A DNA stretch of 43,446 nucleotides from Spirochaetaceae bacterium (GCA_031279015.1 JAITJI010000064.1:1-43446), one strand, 5' to 3'; counted from the stretch's first letter, positions 1 to 9,126 are shown. Program-made: numbers and translations. The notes: generated by a model from the letters alone, not told the origin.

Positions 1-82
1 AACCCAGGGCCGCCGTTTTTTTGGCCGGCGCTTCCATCGGACGGGGGACGCGGGTATGACCGTCTGGCCGTAAGGTCCCCAT
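1..82 (-). CDS. Partial CDS, N-terminus of an unidentified protein downstream of ecfA
   Basis: An ATG at 82-80 shares one base with the TAA stop of the upstream ATPase gene (TAATG junction) and is preceded by GGGGAGGGA, a good ribosome binding site. The frame stays open for 27 codons to the window edge and starts MGTLRPDGHTRVPRP. It is the likely next gene of the ECF operon. Too little is visible to name it. Confidence 0.42.
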   Translation of the reverse strand, partial: MGTLRPDGHTRVPRPMEAPAKKTAALG

Positions 83-933
83 TATCCCTCCCCGGGGCCG
101 GCGGCCCTCTTCAGCGCCAGGAGCTGTTCCCCCAATTCGGCGACGGTCAGGACGGTTTCTTCAAGGGGGATCTCCCCCCTGAGCTGCCGGGCAAGACGGA
201 TGATCTGGGGGGGGAGGATATGAGTCCCGGCGAGTTCTTCCTCGCACCCAAATACATCCTCCACCCTGCCGTCCCACAAAACATGTTTCTGCATCATCAC
301 TATGGTACGCTTGGCATATTCCGCCACCAGGGACATATTATGGGTAACAAAAACAATGGTGCGCCCCATCCGGTGCAGGTTCTTTGCAATATCCATAATT
401 TGATGACAGCTCCGGTAATCCTGTCCGCTTGTGGGTTCATCAAGAATAATCATTTTTGAACCCATAGCCAAAACCGATGCAATAACAACCTTGGCGCGGT
501 CTCCCTTGCTGAGGGCCGGGGGAAACATATCCGCCGCGGCGGAAAGTCCCACGGATTCAAGGCTCTCCCGTACCTTGTTTTCTATCTCCTCCTGCCGCAT
601 CCCCGCATTAACCAGGGCATACGCTACCTCGTCGTATACGGTAGAGGCAAAGAGCTGCCGGTCAGGATTCTGCAGCACAAATCCAATCTCCCTTGATATA
701 ACCGACACGGACATGGCGCGGGCATTTTTCCCCCGGATGTAAATTTCACCTCTGGTGGGACGCAATAGTCCGGTAAGATTTTTGAGCAGGGTGGATTTGC
801 CGGCGCCGTTCTGACCGATGATCGCCACAAATTCGTTGTCCTCAATGGTAAGATTGATATCTTCGATAGAATTGTTTTCAGAATCATAGGAGTAACTGAC
901 ATGATCTATCCGAATTGCCGGTTCCATGCTCAT
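82..933 (-). CDS. ECF transporter ATP-binding subunit with degenerate signature motif
   Basis: This is an ABC ATPase of 283 residues, in the family that energises energy-coupling-factor (vitamin or metal) uptake at the inner face of the membrane. Walker A is GQNGAGKST (residues 40-48), the Q-loop is VLQNP (86-90), Walker B is MIILDE ending at 166, and the switch His is near 198. The signature motif reads LSKGD (141-145) instead of LSGGQ. The start overlaps the stop of the upstream ATPase by four bases (ATGA), so the two are translationally coupled, as expected for an EcfA-EcfA' heterodimer. The LSKGD variant suggests an asymmetric pair with one weakened composite ATP site; that is inference. 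No substrate-binding S component is visible, so the substrate is unknown. Confidence 0.88.
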   Translation of the reverse strand: MSMEPAIRIDHVSYSYDSENNSIEDINLTIEDNEFVAIIGQNGAGKSTLLKNLTGLLRPTRGEIYIRGKNARAMSVSVISREIGFVLQNPDRQLFASTVYDEVAYALVNAGMRQEEIENKVRESLESVGLSAAADMFPPALSKGDRAKVVIASVLAMGSKMIILDEPTSGQDYRSCHQIMDIAKNLHRMGRTIVFVTHNMSLVAEYAKRTIVMMQKHVLWDGRVEDVFGCEEELAGTHILPPQIIRLARQLRGEIPLEETVLTVAELGEQLLALKRAAGPGEG

Positions 934-1787
934 GTACCCCTGTACCAGTCTGTTACCGTGCGACAGGCTTCTTCAAGCAGTATCGGAAAAACCTTAAAAT
1001 CTTCACCCCGCTCATGCATGTAGTGTGCCAATTCCGATACATCCGGCGGCTTTATCCAGTTATCCCGCAGCAGTTCCCTGTTACTGAAAATAACCGCCGG
1101 CGTATCACAGGCCGCTACTACGCCGTTTTTAAGAATACATACCCGGTCGGCAAATTCCGCTATTTCCTCACTCTTGTGGGTCGCCATGATCACCGTAATA
1201 TTGTATTTTTCACGAATCTCCCGGATAACCGAAAAAACATCCTTCGTTCCCACAGGATCGAGCTGGGAAGTGGGTTCATCCAGAACAAGGATCTTTTTAG
1301 CCATTGCCAGGGCAGAGGCGATGGCAAGACGTTGCTTTTGCCCCCCTGAAAGGGCGGCAGGCGGCTTATCGATATACCCGGAAAGGCCCACCACATCCAG
1401 GGCCCAGGTTATCCGTTCCCGTATTTCATCGGGGGGCACAAGGAGATTTTCGGGACCAAAGGCCACCTCATTCCGGACAATGGTGGTAAAAAGCTGGGCC
1501 TCGGGATCCTCCAACACCATTCCTACGCTGGTGGCGAGAGTCGCAACGGATGCTTCGGAAGTGACAATGCCGTCAACAGTAACCGTACCTTTCAGCACCC
1601 CTTCCTGTGAGTGGGGAATAACCCCGTTAAAGAGTTTACACAGGGTGGTTTTACCGGCGCCGTTTTCACCCATCACTGCCACAAATGCACCCTCCCGGAT
1701 TTCAAGGTTTATCTTCTTTAAGACCCAGACCCTGGTTCGGGGGTAACGGTATGACACATCCTTCAGCGTGATTATCGGTTCCCGCAT
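930..1787 (-). CDS. ecfA: ECF transporter ATP-binding subunit EcfA
   Basis: This is the second ABC ATPase of the module, 285 residues from the ATG at 1787. Walker A is GENGAGKTT (40-48), the signature LSGGQKQR starts at 146, and Walker B ILVLDE ends at 171. The Q-loop position reads VLEDP (91-95), with Glu where Gln is usual. The open frame extends to a TTG at 1817, but the ATG at 1787 has GAGGAAG upstream, lies 16 bases after the ecfT stop, and gives the usual family N-terminus. It ends in an ATGA overlap with the partner ATPase. With EcfT and the partner it should form the energising module of an ECF uptake system. Confidence 0.88.
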   Translation of the reverse strand: MREPIITLKDVSYRYPRTRVWVLKKINLEIREGAFVAVMGENGAGKTTLCKLFNGVIPHSQEGVLKGTVTVDGIVTSEASVATLATSVGMVLEDPEAQLFTTIVRNEVAFGPENLLVPPDEIRERITWALDVVGLSGYIDKPPAALSGGQKQRLAIASALAMAKKILVLDEPTSQLDPVGTKDVFSVIREIREKYNITVIMATHKSEEIAEFADRVCILKNGVVAACDTPAVIFSNRELLRDNWIKPPDVSELAHYMHERGEDFKVFPILLEEACRTVTDWYRGT

Positions 1788-1803
1788 GATCCTTGCTTCC
1801 TCT

Positions 1804-2607
1804 TTAGGGTAAAACAAAATTTAGTGTCAGGGCTAATGCTGAATAGGCAATACCAACCGCAAAGGCAATATAATCACGGGAAGACATCTTGATGGTTTCA
1901 AGGCAGGTCTTGGTTGGATAGGCCCCAAAGGCCCTGGCATCCATGGCTATTCCCATCATCTGCGCCCGGCGCATTGCTCCTATTACCAGGGGAACCGCAA
2001 GGGCGGGATAGGCCTTTAACTTATCAAAAAACGTACCCTCCTCAAAGGCCCGCATGCCCCGCATCTTCTGCGCGTCCATGATCATCTGCGCCTCATCTTC
2101 AAAGGTGGGGATAAGGTTGATGGCCGTGGTGGTTATATAGGCGCCCTTATAATTAAGGCCGAGTTTCGTAAGGCCCAGGACCAGGACATTCACCTCCGTA
2201 GTCATGGTGAGCATGGGCATGAGCACAATAAGAGCGATGAGACGGAGGCCGATGATCAACCCCAAAAGGAGACCATCCCATTTCAGGGAACCTTTGCCGC
2301 CTATCAACGGCACCGATTCCGGAATAAGCGGCTTCAGGATGTAGTTTGTTCCCGGACCAAAGATCGTCTGCATGATGGTAATAAAAACAATAAGCCAGAA
2401 TAAAAACTTTATATAGGATTTGAGTTTTGTGAAGGGCATTTTTGCTGCCGCCCAGAGGGCAATAAAACTGAGCATAAGGGCAGCGGTAACGAAGGGCTGA
2501 TTGACAATAAAGATGACCATCGTTAAAAGAAACAATAAAAGCAGCTTTGTACGGGGATCAAGGCGGTGCAGAAAGGACTCCCTTTTTGAATACTCAATTA
2601 CAGACAC
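1804..2607 (-). CDS. ecfT: ECF transporter transmembrane coupling protein EcfT (CbiQ family)
   Basis: This 267-residue membrane protein has hydrophobic segments near 21-54, 66-84, 112-135 and 245-264. A cytoplasmic region carries the two short Arg motifs typical of EcfT coupling helices, KMRGM (181-185) and DARAF (223-227), which dock into the ATPases. It starts with GTG at 2607, preceded by GAGGGGGAAG at good spacing. Its start lies inside the last codons of a Cys-rich mini-ORF, and its stop lies 16 bases before the first ATPase gene. It couples ATP hydrolysis to an S component that is not in the window. Confidence 0.88.
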   Translation of the reverse strand: MSVIEYSKRESFLHRLDPRTKLLLLFLLTMVIFIVNQPFVTAALMLSFIALWAAAKMPFTKLKSYIKFLFWLIVFITIMQTIFGPGTNYILKPLIPESVPLIGGKGSLKWDGLLLGLIIGLRLIALIVLMPMLTMTTEVNVLVLGLTKLGLNYKGAYITTTAINLIPTFEDEAQMIMDAQKMRGMRAFEEGTFFDKLKAYPALAVPLVIGAMRRAQMMGIAMDARAFGAYPTKTCLETIKMSSRDYIAFAVGIAYSALALTLNFVLP

Positions 2608-2776
2608 AGGCTTCCCCCTCTTGTTCTATCGGGCAAAAGGGATCTCCAAACCCTCCGTGAAAATCCATACACCGGAAGTCCGTCTTCCGGAATATGGGTC
2701 CTGCACTGCAACCGTTCCACCTGGGGCAATATCCGTCTTTTACAATCCTCACCGCGTTTTCATTGATACTGAACAT
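2594..2776 (-). CDS. Small Cys-rich protein at the head of the ECF operon (60 aa, unknown)
   Basis: The frame starts at ATG 2776 with AAGGGG upstream and ends with TGA at 2594, overlapping the GTG start of ecfT by 14 bases, which suggests translational coupling. The product has six Cys, including CPRWNGC near residue 17 and a C-terminal CVC pair, and no membrane segment. An extended -10 promoter lies about 75 bases upstream on the same strand. I do not recognise the family. It could be a small metal- or cofactor-linked accessory protein or an unstable leader peptide that couples ecfT translation. The evidence is positional only. Confidence 0.45.
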   Translation of the reverse strand: MFSINENAVRIVKDGYCPRWNGCSAGPIFRKTDFRCMDFHGGFGDPFCPIEQEGEACVCN

Positions 2777-2814
2777 GGAGCATCCCCTTCAAGGCACAGG
2801 ACGGAATATTTTGA

Positions 2815-2827
2815 TACAAAAATTGTA
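2815..2827. promoter_or_regulatory. TACAA-AAA-TTGTA palindrome in the ECF leader
   Basis: A perfect 5-bp inverted repeat with a 3-base centre lies 20-30 bases downstream of the predicted ECF transcription start. One outer pair on each side also matches if the arms are read as GATACAA and TTGTACC with one mismatch. It could be a repressor operator. It is short and AT-rich, so chance is possible. Confidence 0.22.
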
Positions 2828-2852
2828 CCCCCGGTCTTTTATCTCCGTACTG

Positions 2853-2883
2853 ATTATATCAGGCACAGTCTTTAACGCTGCAA
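2853..2883 (-). promoter_or_regulatory. Extended -10 promoter for the ECF operon
   Basis: On the minus strand, TGATATAAT is a perfect extended -10 (TATAAT at 2858-2853), with TTGCAG 19 bases upstream (2883-2878). Transcription would begin near 2846, about 70 bases before the mini-ORF and 240 before ecfT. The spacing is long for sigma-70, but the extended -10 compensates. Confidence 0.45.
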
Positions 2884-3118
2884 TCCCACAAGACCAGGGT
2901 ATAGCCGGCGGCCCGCAATTGCTCCTCCGCAGCGCCGGCGAGGATGCCAAGGGGCGGACACATTGGGGGAGTTTCTACTATTTATATCCACAAAAAGAAA
3001 AGAAATCAAGCATTTTCCGGTATTTATTCAATTGCCTGTTTTTGTATTTTTATGCACAGTCGATCCTGCGCCCCTCCGGCAGGGTACCACGGTGATCATG
3101 GCGGCTCTTCACGAGATC

Positions 3119-3188
3119 GGCGTGGTGGCCGGCCTTGAGGGCATCAAGGCGGGGCGGCCATAGCAAGCGCGAACCGGAGGACCACGCC
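3119..3188. other. Long nested hairpin in the non-coding region before leuS
   Basis: An outer 8-bp stem pairs GGCGTGGT (3119-3126) with ACCACGCC (3181-3188). Inside it are GGCCG (3127-3131) with CGGCC (3155-3159), and GCCTTGA (3132-3138) with TCAAGGC (3144-3150) around a 5-base loop. A smaller stem, CCTGC/GCAGG, lies just upstream near 3065-3083. The stretch 2884-3237 holds no convincing gene on either strand. The structure could be a small RNA, an mRNA leader element or a decayed mobile repeat. It matches no tRNA, tmRNA, RNase P, SRP or T-box consensus that I can recognise. Confidence 0.5.
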
Positions 3189-3237
3189 TTACAACCAAAA
3201 CCAGCCGGTGAAACCTGATGGAAAGACGGGCGATCCC

Positions 3238-3266
3238 TTGAAACACCGGAATACACCGTATATTAT
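3238..3266 (+). promoter_or_regulatory. Sigma-70 promoter of leuS
   Basis: TTGAAA (3238-3243), a 17-base spacer and TATTAT (3261-3266) make a near-consensus promoter whose start would fall near 3273, about 30 bases before the leuS ATG. The hairpin at 3119-3188 therefore lies upstream of this promoter and is not in this leuS transcript. Confidence 0.6.
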
Positions 3267-3304
3267 TGAAGAAGCAGACAATATACCTCAGGAGTTTAAA
3301 CCCC

Positions 3305-5806
3305 ATGGCGAAGTATCCCTTTACCAGTATTGAGGCAAAATGGCAGCAGTATTGGGAAGAACATCGTAGTTTTCAGGCGAAAGAGGAGCCGTCTATCCCC
3401 AGGGAACGGCGCCGGTACATACTTGATATGTTTCCCTATCCGTCCGCCCAGGGGCTCCATGTGGGGCATCCTGAGGGCTATACCGCTACGGACATCTACT
3501 GCCGTTTCCTCAGGATGAAGGGCTACAATGTGCTCCATCCCATGGGGTTTGACGCCTTTGGGCTCCCGGCGGAAAACTACGCCATCAAGACCAAAACCCA
3601 CCCGGCGGTAACCACCGCAGCCAATATCAACAAATTCCGGGCCCAGATCAAGTCCCTGGGTTTTTCCTACGACTGGGACCGGGAGGTGGATACCTCAAGC
3701 CCGGAATACTACAGGTGGACTCAGTGGATCTTCCTCAAGCTTTTTGAACGGGGTCTGGCCTATGAAGCGGAGAGTCCCATCAACTGGTGTCCCTCCTGTA
3801 AGACCGGACTGGCCAACGAAGAGGTAAAGGACGGGGCCTGCGAACGCTGCGGTACAAAGACTACCCGGAAGCGGATCCGTCAGTGGGTTCTGAAGATAAC
3901 CGCCTATGCGGAGCGGCTCCTTACGGACCTGGATGGCCTTGACTGGCCTGAACCGGTAAAGCTCATGCAGCGAAACTGGATCGGCCGCTCCGAGGGGGCG
4001 AATGTCGTCTTTCCCATCGCGGCCGGCGGCCCGGCCAATGGCACAGAAAACCCGGATGCCGCGGGCCTGTCCCTGGAGATATACACCACCCGGCCGGATA
4101 CCCTTTTTGGGGCAACCTACATGGTCCTGGCTCCGGAGCACCCTCTGGTAGAACGGATCACTACGGCGGAGCAGAAAGCTGCGGTAAGCGCCTATCTTGA
4201 GGAGGCCGCAAAAAAAAGCGACCTGGAACGGACGGACCTTGCCAAGGTAAAAACCGGCGTTTTTTCCGGAGCTTACGCGATTAATCCGGTGAACCGTGTC
4301 AAAATTCCCATCTGGATAGCCGATTACGTCCTCATATCCTACGGAACCGGGGCTATCATGGCGGTTCCCGCCCACGATGAACGGGATTGGGAATTTGCAA
4401 AAATCTTTCATCTTCCTATTATACAGGTGGTGGCCGATAAACCGCCCTCAGAACAAAACCCCGGCGCCGGGGGGAATCCTCCTGCGGAACCTGGGGAGTG
4501 CAGCGCCGCCGATGGTTGGGCGATCAACTCCGGGCCCTTTAACGGCCTTCCCACCGCCAGGGCAATCAAGGAGATCACCGCATGGCTTGAAGAGAGGGGA
4601 ATCGGGAAGGGGGCGGTAAACTACAAACTCCGGGACTGGATCTTCAGCCGTCAGCGTTACTGGGGGGAACCTATCCCGGTGGTCCACTGCGAACACTGCG
4701 GTATTGTACCTCTGCCGGAGAGCGCCCTTCCCCTGACCCTGCCGGAGGTGACTTCCTACGAGCCTGCGGACACCGGGGAATCGCCCTTGGCCCTGATCCA
4801 CGACTGGGTTAACACCTCCTGCCCCCGTTGCGGAGGACCGGCAAAGCGGGAAACCAACACCATGCCCCAGTGGGCGGGTTCCTGCTGGTATTACCTCCGC
4901 TACCTGGACCCCCATAACGACAGGGCCTTTGCCGGCAGGGACAAGATCGATTACTGGGCGCCGGTGGATCTCTACGTGGGGGGAACCGAACACGCGGTGC
5001 TCCATCTCCTCTACAGCCGGTTCTGGCACAAGGTCCTTTACGATCTGGGGCTGGTAAACAGCGCCGAACCTTTCCAACGCCTCCTCAACCAGGGGATGAT
5101 CCTGGGGGAGGATAACCAGAAGATGTCCAAAAGCCGGGGGAACGTGATCAACCCCGATGACATAATCCGGGATTATGGCGCCGATTCCATGCGGATGTAC
5201 GAAATGTTTATGGGCCCCCTGGAGGTGAGTAAACCCTGGATCACCGCAGGGCTCGTGGGGGTATCCCGTTTCCTGGAACGGCTCTGGGCTATGGGGGAAA
5301 AACCCCTGATCGAAGGTCCGCTGAAGGACAGGGAAAAGGAAGAGGCCATCCTCAGGCTCCTCCATAAAACCATCAAAAAGGTGGGGCATGACACGGAAAC
5401 CCTCAACTTCAACACCGCTATCAGCGCCATGATGATCTACTCCAACGAACTGGCAAAACTACCGGAGCTTCCCCGGAATCTTTGGGAGCCCCTGGTGCTG
5501 ATGATAAGTCCCTACGCTCCTCATCTGGGGGAAGAGCTCTGGGAAAAGCTGGGTCACGGCGAACCGGTATCCAGGGCCGCCTGGCCGGTTTATGAAGAAA
5601 ACCTCACCGTCGAACAGGAGCTTACCATTGTGGTTCAGGTGAATGGTAAGGTTCGGGACAGGTTTATCGTTCCCGCGGGAACCGCCAAGGAGGACCTGGA
5701 AAAATCGGCACTGACATTGCCGGGGGTCCTCAAATGGACGGAGGGACAGCAGGTGCTCAAGGTAATCGCCGTGCCGGACAAACTCGTCAATGTGGTGATC
5801 CGTTGA
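3305..5806 (+). CDS. leuS: Leucyl-tRNA synthetase
   Basis: This is a class I aminoacyl-tRNA synthetase that charges tRNA-Leu in the cytoplasm, 833 residues, a usual bacterial LeuS length. The HIGH-type motif HVGH is at residues 52-55 and KMSKS at 606-610, followed by RGNVI. Two CxxC pairs (CPSC, CERC) form the zinc insertion near 170-195. An editing (CP1) domain with the TTRPDT motif lies between. The open frame extends to a TTG at 3266, but the ATG at 3305 has AGGAG nine bases upstream and gives the standard [14 protein letters not shown] start. No T-box element precedes it. Confidence 0.97.
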   Translation: MAKYPFTSIEAKWQQYWEEHRSFQAKEEPSIPRERRRYILDMFPYPSAQGLHVGHPEGYTATDIYCRFLRMKGYNVLHPMGFDAFGLPAENYAIKTKTHPAVTTAANINKFRAQIKSLGFSYDWDREVDTSSPEYYRWTQWIFLKLFERGLAYEAESPINWCPSCKTGLANEEVKDGACERCGTKTTRKRIRQWVLKITAYAERLLTDLDGLDWPEPVKLMQRNWIGRSEGANVVFPIAAGGPANGTENPDAAGLSLEIYTTRPDTLFGATYMVLAPEHPLVERITTAEQKAAVSAYLEEAAKKSDLERTDLAKVKTGVFSGAYAINPVNRVKIPIWIADYVLISYGTGAIMAVPAHDERDWEFAKIFHLPIIQVVADKPPSEQNPGAGGNPPAEPGECSAADGWAINSGPFNGLPTARAIKEITAWLEERGIGKGAVNYKLRDWIFSRQRYWGEPIPVVHCEHCGIVPLPESALPLTLPEVTSYEPADTGESPLALIHDWVNTSCPRCGGPAKRETNTMPQWAGSCWYYLRYLDPHNDRAFAGRDKIDYWAPVDLYVGGTEHAVLHLLYSRFWHKVLYDLGLVNSAEPFQRLLNQGMILGEDNQKMSKSRGNVINPDDIIRDYGADSMRMYEMFMGPLEVSKPWITAGLVGVSRFLERLWAMGEKPLIEGPLKDREKEEAILRLLHKTIKKVGHDTETLNFNTAISAMMIYSNELAKLPELPRNLWEPLVLMISPYAPHLGEELWEKLGHGEPVSRAAWPVYEENLTVEQELTIVVQVNGKVRDRFIVPAGTAKEDLEKSALTLPGVLKWTEGQQVLKVIAVPDKLVNVVIR

Positions 5807-5828
5807 TCTTTGCAGGGGAGAAGGAAGC

Positions 5829-6665
5829 ATGAAAAAACGCCTTGTCTTTGTCCTGTTTGTGTTAAGCGCCGGTACGGCCTTTGCGCAGCGGGTATCCTCT
5901 ATCGCTGTTTTTCCCTTTGAAGCCCCGGAGGGCGGCTTTACCCCGGCCGAACTAGCGGCGGTTACCGGCCAGGTGTTAGCGGAACTGCGGTCCTGGGGAA
6001 CCCTGACGATTGTTGAAGGCGGCAGCGCCGATTATCAGGTCCGGGGGCAGTTGTCAAAAACGGACAAGGGGGTGGCGTTAAGCGCCATCACCGTTGACGG
6101 AAAAACGGAGCGGACCCTAAACAGCTCCCGGGAACAGGCGGCCGATTTAAATGCCCTGGGGGGGCGTATATTCTCCTTCTGCGCCCAGGTGGTGGAACAG
6201 GTTCCCTTTCCCAATTATCTGCTCGGAAAATGGCGATCCGTCATAACCCTGGAGGATGGCATCCTCACCTGTTTAGTGGAATTCAAATCCGACAGGACGG
6301 TGATCTTTGAACAGTTTGATAGCTATGAACACCGCAACGGTTCCGCCTTAAAATACCAGGGCTTTGGAAGGGGATCCTACGCATACACCGGTCATGTCCG
6401 GCGAACGCTGGCGCTGAAGGATGCAAAGGGGGTAGTGTACCGGGAAGCGCCAATTGACGGTTCCGTCAGCTTCACCGTCTCCCTGGAGGATACCCTTCCC
6501 AAGTTTACCGCCATCAACCAGAACCGGATCAGCCTGTTTTTTAATGAAGACAAGAGTAGTTTTGAGCTGGTAAGCGCCGGCCTGGTATGCGGTGATAACT
6601 ACGACGGCCCCCGCATCTATCCGCAAAGCGTGATAGCCTACAGGGATTTTACTAAAATCCAATAG
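5829..6665 (+). CDS. Exported protein of unknown function
   Basis: The product is 278 residues with a Sec signal peptide: a basic MKKR, a hydrophobic stretch, and a likely cleavage after AFA at about residue 19. There is no lipobox Cys. The first part of the mature chain (SIAVFPFEAPEGG, then a predicted helix and a beta strand) resembles the fold of periplasmic CsgG/FlgO/LpoB-type proteins; this is a weak inference. The second half (about 125-275) is beta-rich with a GKWRSV segment like that of lipocalin-type domains. It follows leuS by 22 bases and precedes another exported protein by 10, so the three are probably cotranscribed. A periplasmic or envelope role is likely; the function is unknown. 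Confidence 0.8.
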   Translation: MKKRLVFVLFVLSAGTAFAQRVSSIAVFPFEAPEGGFTPAELAAVTGQVLAELRSWGTLTIVEGGSADYQVRGQLSKTDKGVALSAITVDGKTERTLNSSREQAADLNALGGRIFSFCAQVVEQVPFPNYLLGKWRSVITLEDGILTCLVEFKSDRTVIFEQFDSYEHRNGSALKYQGFGRGSYAYTGHVRRTLALKDAKGVVYREAPIDGSVSFTVSLEDTLPKFTAINQNRISLFFNEDKSSFELVSAGLVCGDNYDGPRIYPQSVIAYRDFTKIQ

Positions 6666-6675
6666 GGGGTAACCG

Positions 6676-8490
6676 ATGAAAGATTCCGGCATCCGAATGC
6701 AAAGAAGCCTCCGTCTGCTGCTGGGCCTGTTGCCCTCGTTATTCCTCCTGTCACCGGCGCTCCCGGCGCAGACCGGAGGCAGTGCAAACACCGCCGATGT
6801 CATGAAAAGCCCTGTGGGCGCCGCCCCTGTTTGGCAGCGGGATCTCCCGGGCGCGGTCTCCGGTCTCCCCTTTTTGCAGGCGGAATCGGTGGTGGTAGCC
6901 ATCGACCATGGGGTGATCAGATCCTACAGCAGGCAGGGAACCCTTTTATGGGACTTCAACCCCCGTTCAAGCGTAACCCCCTACATAGCCCGTTCCCCCG
7001 AGGGAACCACCTACGTGTGCAATACCGCCGGTTCCCTCATGGCAATAAACCGGGTTGGCCGGGAACTTTGGCGGCTGGAACTGGAAAAGCCGATAGCTTT
7101 TCCCGTGGTAATCGGCTGGGACGGGAGGGTTTTTATTCCCATCCCCCAGGAGATCTCCTGCCGTACCGCCTCGGGACTGACCCTGTGGCGGCTAAATCCC
7201 GGCAGTCCGCTGAGTTTGGCCCCGGTTCCGGATCACGCCGGTGGTATAGCCACGGTTCTGGAAAACCGTGATTTCCTCCGGGTGGATCAGTTCGGCGCTG
7301 TGGAACGGATACGGCTTGACCGGACTCCGGCTCTGGTGGTCCCCCTAAAATCGGGGGAACAGAACAGCTATTTCCTCATATATATCAACGGTGAAACTGA
7401 AGAGATACGGTTGAACAGCGCGGCAAATCCAGGAGCAAAGTTGAGCCGTTCCCGGCGGCCCACCTTGCCGGCGGCTCCGGCGGCAGCGGCGGGACGGGAA
7501 GACCTGGTGGCGGTTACCCTTCAGAACGGACGGGTACTGCTCCTCCCCGGCGGCGGGGGACAGATCCGGTGGACCGGACACGGTCATGACACGGCAGAGG
7601 AACGGGGACCCGGCGCAGTAACACCCGGAGAAGTATCCATGATCTTTGATGAACGGGGGATCTTTGTGCTTTCTCCCCGGGGCGCCACGGCCTTTGCGGC
7701 CGGCGGCCGGCGGCGCTGGCTCTTCCGGACGCCGGAAGCCACCGGCATTCCCGCCCTGAGCGATGAAGGCCTCCTCTACGTCTGTGGAAATGACCGGAAC
7801 ATCCGTATCTATAAAGTTGACAACCAGGTGCGGAACATACCCCGGTCCATGTACGGTCCCGACCCGGAAGGCAGTTACGGCCTGGGTAATCCCCCGCCCT
7901 CCCCCTGGGTGAATAATCCGGACCGCTTTGATGAAAAGGAACTGGCGGTCATGTTTGAGCGGATCGATTCGGCCGCCAAGAACGGTCAGGTAGGGGAAAA
8001 CGAAACCGCCTATACGGCGTACCTTATGGAAATGACCGCCGGTATCCTGAATAATCCGAACTATTCACCGGTCCGGCCTCCAATCCGGGTACCCCAACGG
8101 GTCGAATTGATCCGGCTTTTGGGCCGGATGGGTTCCCGGGAAACCATTCCCTTTCTGGCAAATCTCTTCTACCGGGACCCGGAACCTTCCATCAAGGCGG
8201 CCTGCTGTGAGGCCATAGGCCGCATAGGAGTGGACCCTAAGGGGGATGCCATCCGGGCTTACTCGGTTCTCCTCTCCCCGGATAACGCAAACCTGGATCC
8301 CATGACCCTGATAGCCGCAGCGTCATCCGCCGCTGCCCTGGCCCGTTTCTCCGGTCCGCCCCTGGCCGTGGCGAGCATCCGTCTCCTGATGGCCTTTGGT
8401 CACATGGATTTTCCACCCCGGGTGAAAAGGCAGGCCCGGCAGGAACTTGAAGCCCTGCGTAAGGAAGGCCTTGATAAACCCATAGAATAA
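6676..8490 (+). CDS. Exported beta-propeller (PQQ-like) protein with C-terminal HEAT repeats
   Basis: This 604-residue protein has a signal peptide ending near residue 32 (LSPALPAQ). Residues about 50-385 hold repeated blades in which a Trp or Leu-Trp follows a short strand (for example GTLLWDFNP, GRELWRLE, SGLTLWRLN, GRRRWLFR), the pattern of PQQ/YWTD-like propellers such as BamB. After a Pro-rich linker, residues about 470-600 are helical HEAT-like repeats (IPFLANLFYRDPEPSIKAAC). The SD AGGGGG lies six bases before the ATG. It sits ten bases after the other exported gene, so a shared envelope function is plausible. A BamB-like scaffold role is possible but not shown. Confidence 0.85.
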   Translation: MKDSGIRMQRSLRLLLGLLPSLFLLSPALPAQTGGSANTADVMKSPVGAAPVWQRDLPGAVSGLPFLQAESVVVAIDHGVIRSYSRQGTLLWDFNPRSSVTPYIARSPEGTTYVCNTAGSLMAINRVGRELWRLELEKPIAFPVVIGWDGRVFIPIPQEISCRTASGLTLWRLNPGSPLSLAPVPDHAGGIATVLENRDFLRVDQFGAVERIRLDRTPALVVPLKSGEQNSYFLIYINGETEEIRLNSAANPGAKLSRSRRPTLPAAPAAAAGREDLVAVTLQNGRVLLLPGGGGQIRWTGHGHDTAEERGPGAVTPGEVSMIFDERGIFVLSPRGATAFAAGGRRRWLFRTPEATGIPALSDEGLLYVCGNDRNIRIYKVDNQVRNIPRSMYGPDPEGSYGLGNPPPSPWVNNPDRFDEKELAVMFERIDSAAKNGQVGENETAYTAYLMEMTAGILNNPNYSPVRPPIRVPQRVELIRLLGRMGSRETIPFLANLFYRDPEPSIKAACCEAIGRIGVDPKGDAIRAYSVLLSPDNANLDPMTLIAAASSAAALARFSGPPLAVASIRLLMAFGHMDFPPRVKRQARQELEALRKEGLDKPIE

Positions 8491-8520
8491 CAGCATCCTG
8501 AAAATGAAGGAGGATTTACC

Positions 8521-9075
8521 ATGTCAAATGCCGCTTTAGACGCTATTTTCGCAAGACGATCCAACCGGGCCTATACCGCTCAAAAGGTGGATGATGAAAC
8601 AATCACCCTCCTGGCAAAGGCCGCCCTGGCCGCCCCAAGCGGTTCCAACGCCCAACCGGTTAACGTCATTGTAGTGCAAAACGTGCCCCTCATCCTGGAA
8701 ATGGAAAAAGCCGTTGTGGATTACTTCATCAGGGCCGGTGACGAATCGGTAGTTGAACGCATCAAAAAACGGAACAACAAGATCTTCTACGATGCCTCCA
8801 CCGTTTTTTTTCTGGCGGTAAAAAACAAGGCCGCCGTGGACGTGGGGATCATGTCGGAGAATCTTGCCATAGCCGCCACTTCCCTGGGGCTTGCCAACAT
8901 CATCCTGGGACTTCCCGGGGTGGTTTTTAACGATCCGGCAACTACCGCCTACTGGAAGGAAAAGCTTCACTTTCCCGAAGGTTACGAATACGGCCTTGCC
9001 GTAGCTGTGGGTTACGCCGCCGATGAGGGCAAACCTCACGACATCGATTTGGAAAAGCTGAGCTATATCCGCTAG
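8521..9075 (+). CDS. Nitroreductase-family FMN-dependent oxidoreductase
   Basis: This 184-residue protein belongs to the NAD(P)H:FMN nitroreductase superfamily. The N-terminal RRSNRAYTAQKV and APSGSNAQP (about 37-45) segments contact the FMN phosphate in this family, and GLANIILGLPG near residue 120 is the second flavin-side motif. The length fits the short, single-domain members that act as dimers. A strong AAGGAGG lies upstream of the ATG. The substrate cannot be predicted. It is the last plus-strand gene before the convergent aromatic operon. Confidence 0.9.
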   Translation: MSNAALDAIFARRSNRAYTAQKVDDETITLLAKAALAAPSGSNAQPVNVIVVQNVPLILEMEKAVVDYFIRAGDESVVERIKKRNNKIFYDASTVFFLAVKNKAAVDVGIMSENLAIAATSLGLANIILGLPGVVFNDPATTAYWKEKLHFPEGYEYGLAVAVGYAADEGKPHDIDLEKLSYIR

Positions 9076-9126
9076 TCCCCTTGTGTCGGGCATAAGACGA
9101 GTCAATGCTGTTTTTCCGTAGGGGTC

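Noticed and set aside
3119-3188. tRNA gene, because 8-bp complementary ends enclose about 70 bases
   Set aside because: No anticodon arm, no T-loop GGTTCGA-type sequence in the right place on either strand, and the interior is one long nested hairpin.
3060-3304. T-box riboswitch for leuS
   Set aside because: No T-box consensus (AGGGTGGAACCGCG type) and no terminator before the gene; the predicted promoter lies after the structured segment.
2694-3306. Overlapping reading frames on both strands between ecfT and leuS
   Set aside because: No ribosome binding sites, no recognisable motifs, mutually overlapping; most likely chance frames in a GC-rich gap. A decayed gene cannot be fully excluded.
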